From Gammaproteobacteria bacterium (GTDB lineage: Bacteria > Pseudomonadota > Gammaproteobacteria > Arenicellales > Poriferihabitantaceae): 55,538 bases of DNA. Below the pieces are notes generated by a model. The model saw nothing but the letters and a program-made list of their open reading frames with translations, had not been told where the DNA came from and did not search any database. The stretch spans positions 1-55,538 of the forward strand of contig JAPOSW010000066.1 in NCBI GenBank assembly GCA_026709505.1. The letters run 5' to 3'. The position numbers and the translations under genes were made by a program. This document shows positions 54,250 to 55,538 of the stretch, one piece after another. How positions within the stretch are numbered: position 1 is the first letter of the stretch; every line of letters begins with the position of its first letter.

Positions 54250-54416
54250 AGAGCAATATCGTCCGGGATGAATGCTAGGGGGGAATCCCCAAACCGGTAC
54301 GCAAAATTATAAACGATATCGATAACGCACAACTTGCCAAGGAATAATCGAAATGAGCAGGGCGAGTGCTCCGCTTGCCCAATTGCCAGTGGTACGAACG
54401 GGACATCACAACAAGA

Positions 54417-54438
54417 AAATCCGGCGTTAAAGCCGGAT
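54417..54438 (-). terminator. Intrinsic terminator of rpoH
   Basis: On the minus strand: ATCCGGC, loop TTTAAC, GCCGGAT, then TTTTCTTG. It starts 67 bases after the rpoH stop. The 7-bp stem followed at once by four Ts is a standard Rho-independent terminator. Confidence 0.75.
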
Positions 54439-54504
54439 AAAGTTAGCAGAATATGCCGGGAGTTGTCATGGGAACGGGGCTAATGCCGCCCGTTCCGGTC
54501 AATA

Positions 54505-55365
54505 CTAATGCTGGACCGTAATTACGTTCTTCATCTTTTCCATGGCGCGTTTTTCAATCTGGCGAATACGCTCAGCCGATACGTTGTACTCTTCAGCAAG
54601 ATCATGCAGTGTTGGCTTGTCCTCGTTCAACCAGCGCCGAACCACAATATCCTTGCTGCGATCGTCAAGTTGCTCCAAGGCCATGCTGAGTTGATTTTGT
54701 GATTCCGCTTCATATTCATCCTGAATCAACAAGGACTCAGGGTTGTAGCGCATATCGCCCAAATGCTGGGAAGGTGAAAAAGACGCTTTGTCAGGATCAG
54801 GATCGGCCAAGGCATCAAAGGCCACGTCAGTGCCGTTCATCCTTGATTCCATCTCCCGCACGGTCTCAGCATCAACATCAAGGCTGGCTGCCATGTCCTG
54901 GACTTCACTGTCATTCATCCAGCCCAGCTTGGGTCTGGATTTACGCAGGTTAAAGAACAGCTTGCGCTGGGCCTTGGTGGTCGCAACCTTGACCAGACGC
55001 CAATTTTTCAGGACATAGTCGTAGATTTCGGCACGAATCCAGTGTACGGCAAAGGATACCAGGCGCACATCCCGATTCGGGTCGAAGCGCTTCACCGCCT
55101 TCATCAGGCCAATGCTTCCTTCCTGAATCAAGTCGGCCATGGGCAGGCCATATCCCATGAATCCCCTGGCGACCTTGACCACATGGCGCAAGTGAGAAAC
55201 CACCAGTTCGCGAGCTGCTTCAATATCGGCTTCATTGCGATACCGGGTTGCGAGCTCGAATTCCTGCTCAGCAGTCAGTACCGGTGCGGCATGAACGGCG
55301 CGCAGATACCCGGCAAGATTATCGCTTGCGACCATGTCATAAGTTGCTGATACACTTTGTGTCAT
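54505..55365 (-). CDS. rpoH: Heat-shock sigma factor sigma-32
   Basis: A 286-residue sigma-70 family factor directing heat-shock promoters. Region 2 reads HVVKVARGFMGYGLPMADLI QEGSIGLMKAVKRFDPN and SFAVHWIRAEIYDYVLKNWR. The diagnostic RpoH box is TTKAQRKLFFNLRKSRPKLG. Region 4 is LHDLAEEYNVSAERIRQIEK RAMEKMK. The upstream DNA carries a CIRCE element overlapping a sigma-70-like promoter, so HrcA repression of rpoH is likely in addition to any translational or proteolytic control. Confidence 0.97.
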   Translation of the reverse strand: MTQSVSATYDMVASDNLAGYLRAVHAAPVLTAEQEFELATRYRNEADIEAARELVVSHLRHVVKVARGFMGYGLPMADLIQEGSIGLMKAVKRFDPNRDVRLVSFAVHWIRAEIYDYVLKNWRLVKVATTKAQRKLFFNLRKSRPKLGWMNDSEVQDMAASLDVDAETVREMESRMNGTDVAFDALADPDPDKASFSPSQHLGDMRYNPESLLIQDEYEAESQNQLSMALEQLDDRSKDIVVRRWLNEDKPTLHDLAEEYNVSAERIRQIEKRAMEKMKNVITVQH

Positions 55366-55404
55366 GTCATTTCCTCATTCAGATATTTATTCGATGGGCG
55401 CATT

Positions 55405-55431
55405 TTAGCACTCTACCGCTTAGAGTGCCAA
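55405..55431 (-). promoter_or_regulatory. CIRCE operator overlapping the rpoH promoter
   Basis: On the minus strand: TTGGCACTC, nine bases, GAGTGCTAA. The CIRCE consensus is TTAGCACTC-N9-GAGTGCTAA, so there is one mismatch. The same DNA can be read as a sigma-70 promoter: TTGGCA, an 18-base spacer, TAAAAT, giving a transcript start a few bases downstream, with a leader of about 30 bases to the rpoH ATG at 55365. HrcA bound here would block the polymerase directly. Confidence 0.88.
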
Positions 55432-55538
55432 CATTTGGTATAGATGCTATTCAGGTTTCTGTCATGTTTTCAAGAGCCGGTTTAACCTCAACGACACGTG
55501 CGTGTGTGCCAGTCAAAGCAGGGTCGTTGCGGCGGGCA

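Overview
The window looks like a chromosomal piece of a gammaproteobacterium. Evidence: the gene orders kdsD-lptC-lptA-lptB, hpf-ptsN-rapZ-ptsO and def-fmt-rsmB-trkA-trkH, an LPS transport operon (so a Gram-negative outer membrane), rpoH with an intact RpoH box, a TolC-type porin, rpiA and a phasin. A sox cluster, a sulfopyruvate decarboxylase and a betaine/choline-type uptake and demethylation locus suggest a sulfur-oxidising, osmolyte-using, probably marine or host-associated heterotroph; that lifestyle is inference. Base composition is mostly near 50% GC, with AT-rich accessory patches and one GC-rich block at 23.3-26.6 kb.

Layout. 1-5.2 kb: island of decayed mobile DNA (edge of an IS1595-type transposase, an FGE/SUMF1 fragment, an ISAzo13-type fragment, a PD-(D/E)XK nuclease remnant) around an intact ATPase + PIN-like gene pair (copy A). 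5.2-10.3 kb: DUF1244 gene, kdsD, a scar holding a broken second kdsD piece where kdsC is usually found, then lptCAB. 10.5-13.0 kb: exactly where rpoN usually lies, a frameshifted fitAB toxin-antitoxin relic and a second ATPase + PIN-like pair (copy B). 13.2-17.0 kb: hpf, ptsN, rapZ, ptsO, ptsI. 17.1-21.6 kb (minus strand): rpiA, BepA-like protease, soxX, a soxYZ-type fusion, soxA. 21.8-22.9 kb: fused sulfopyruvate decarboxylase. 23.3-26.6 kb: WYL regulator and tandem-AAA ATPase. 27.1-31.4 kb: frameshifted unknown gene, LolA-like protein, and an EcoRI/RsrI-type restriction-modification locus whose endonuclease gene has an in-frame amber stop. 31.4-39.4 kb: def-fmt-rsmB-trkA-trkH, tolC-like, pcm-like. 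39.7-44.4 kb: Hachiman-type HamA/HamB pair and a small winged-helix-like gene. 44.8-52.6 kb: orphan HicB-like gene, DeoR-family regulator, substrate-binding protein, fused permease, choline-kinase-like enzyme, FAD/GcvT demethylase. 52.7-55.5 kb: PIN toxin relic, phasin, small hypothetical, and rpoH preceded by a CIRCE operator.

The main points are: (1) two divergent copies of a two-gene module, an OLD/RecF-like ATPase coupled to a PIN-like nuclease with the same acidic residues at the same positions, which I do not recognise as a named defence system; (2) replacement of the rpoN locus by one copy; (3) an EcoRI homologue broken by one amber codon beside an intact M.RsrI-like methyltransferase; (4) a Hachiman-like pair; (5) a SoxYZ-type fusion without the substrate-carrying cysteine motif; (6) a CIRCE site overlapping a sigma-70-like rpoH promoter. 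The many frameshifted toxin, transposase and nuclease relics suggest ongoing decay of accessory DNA around intact core genes.
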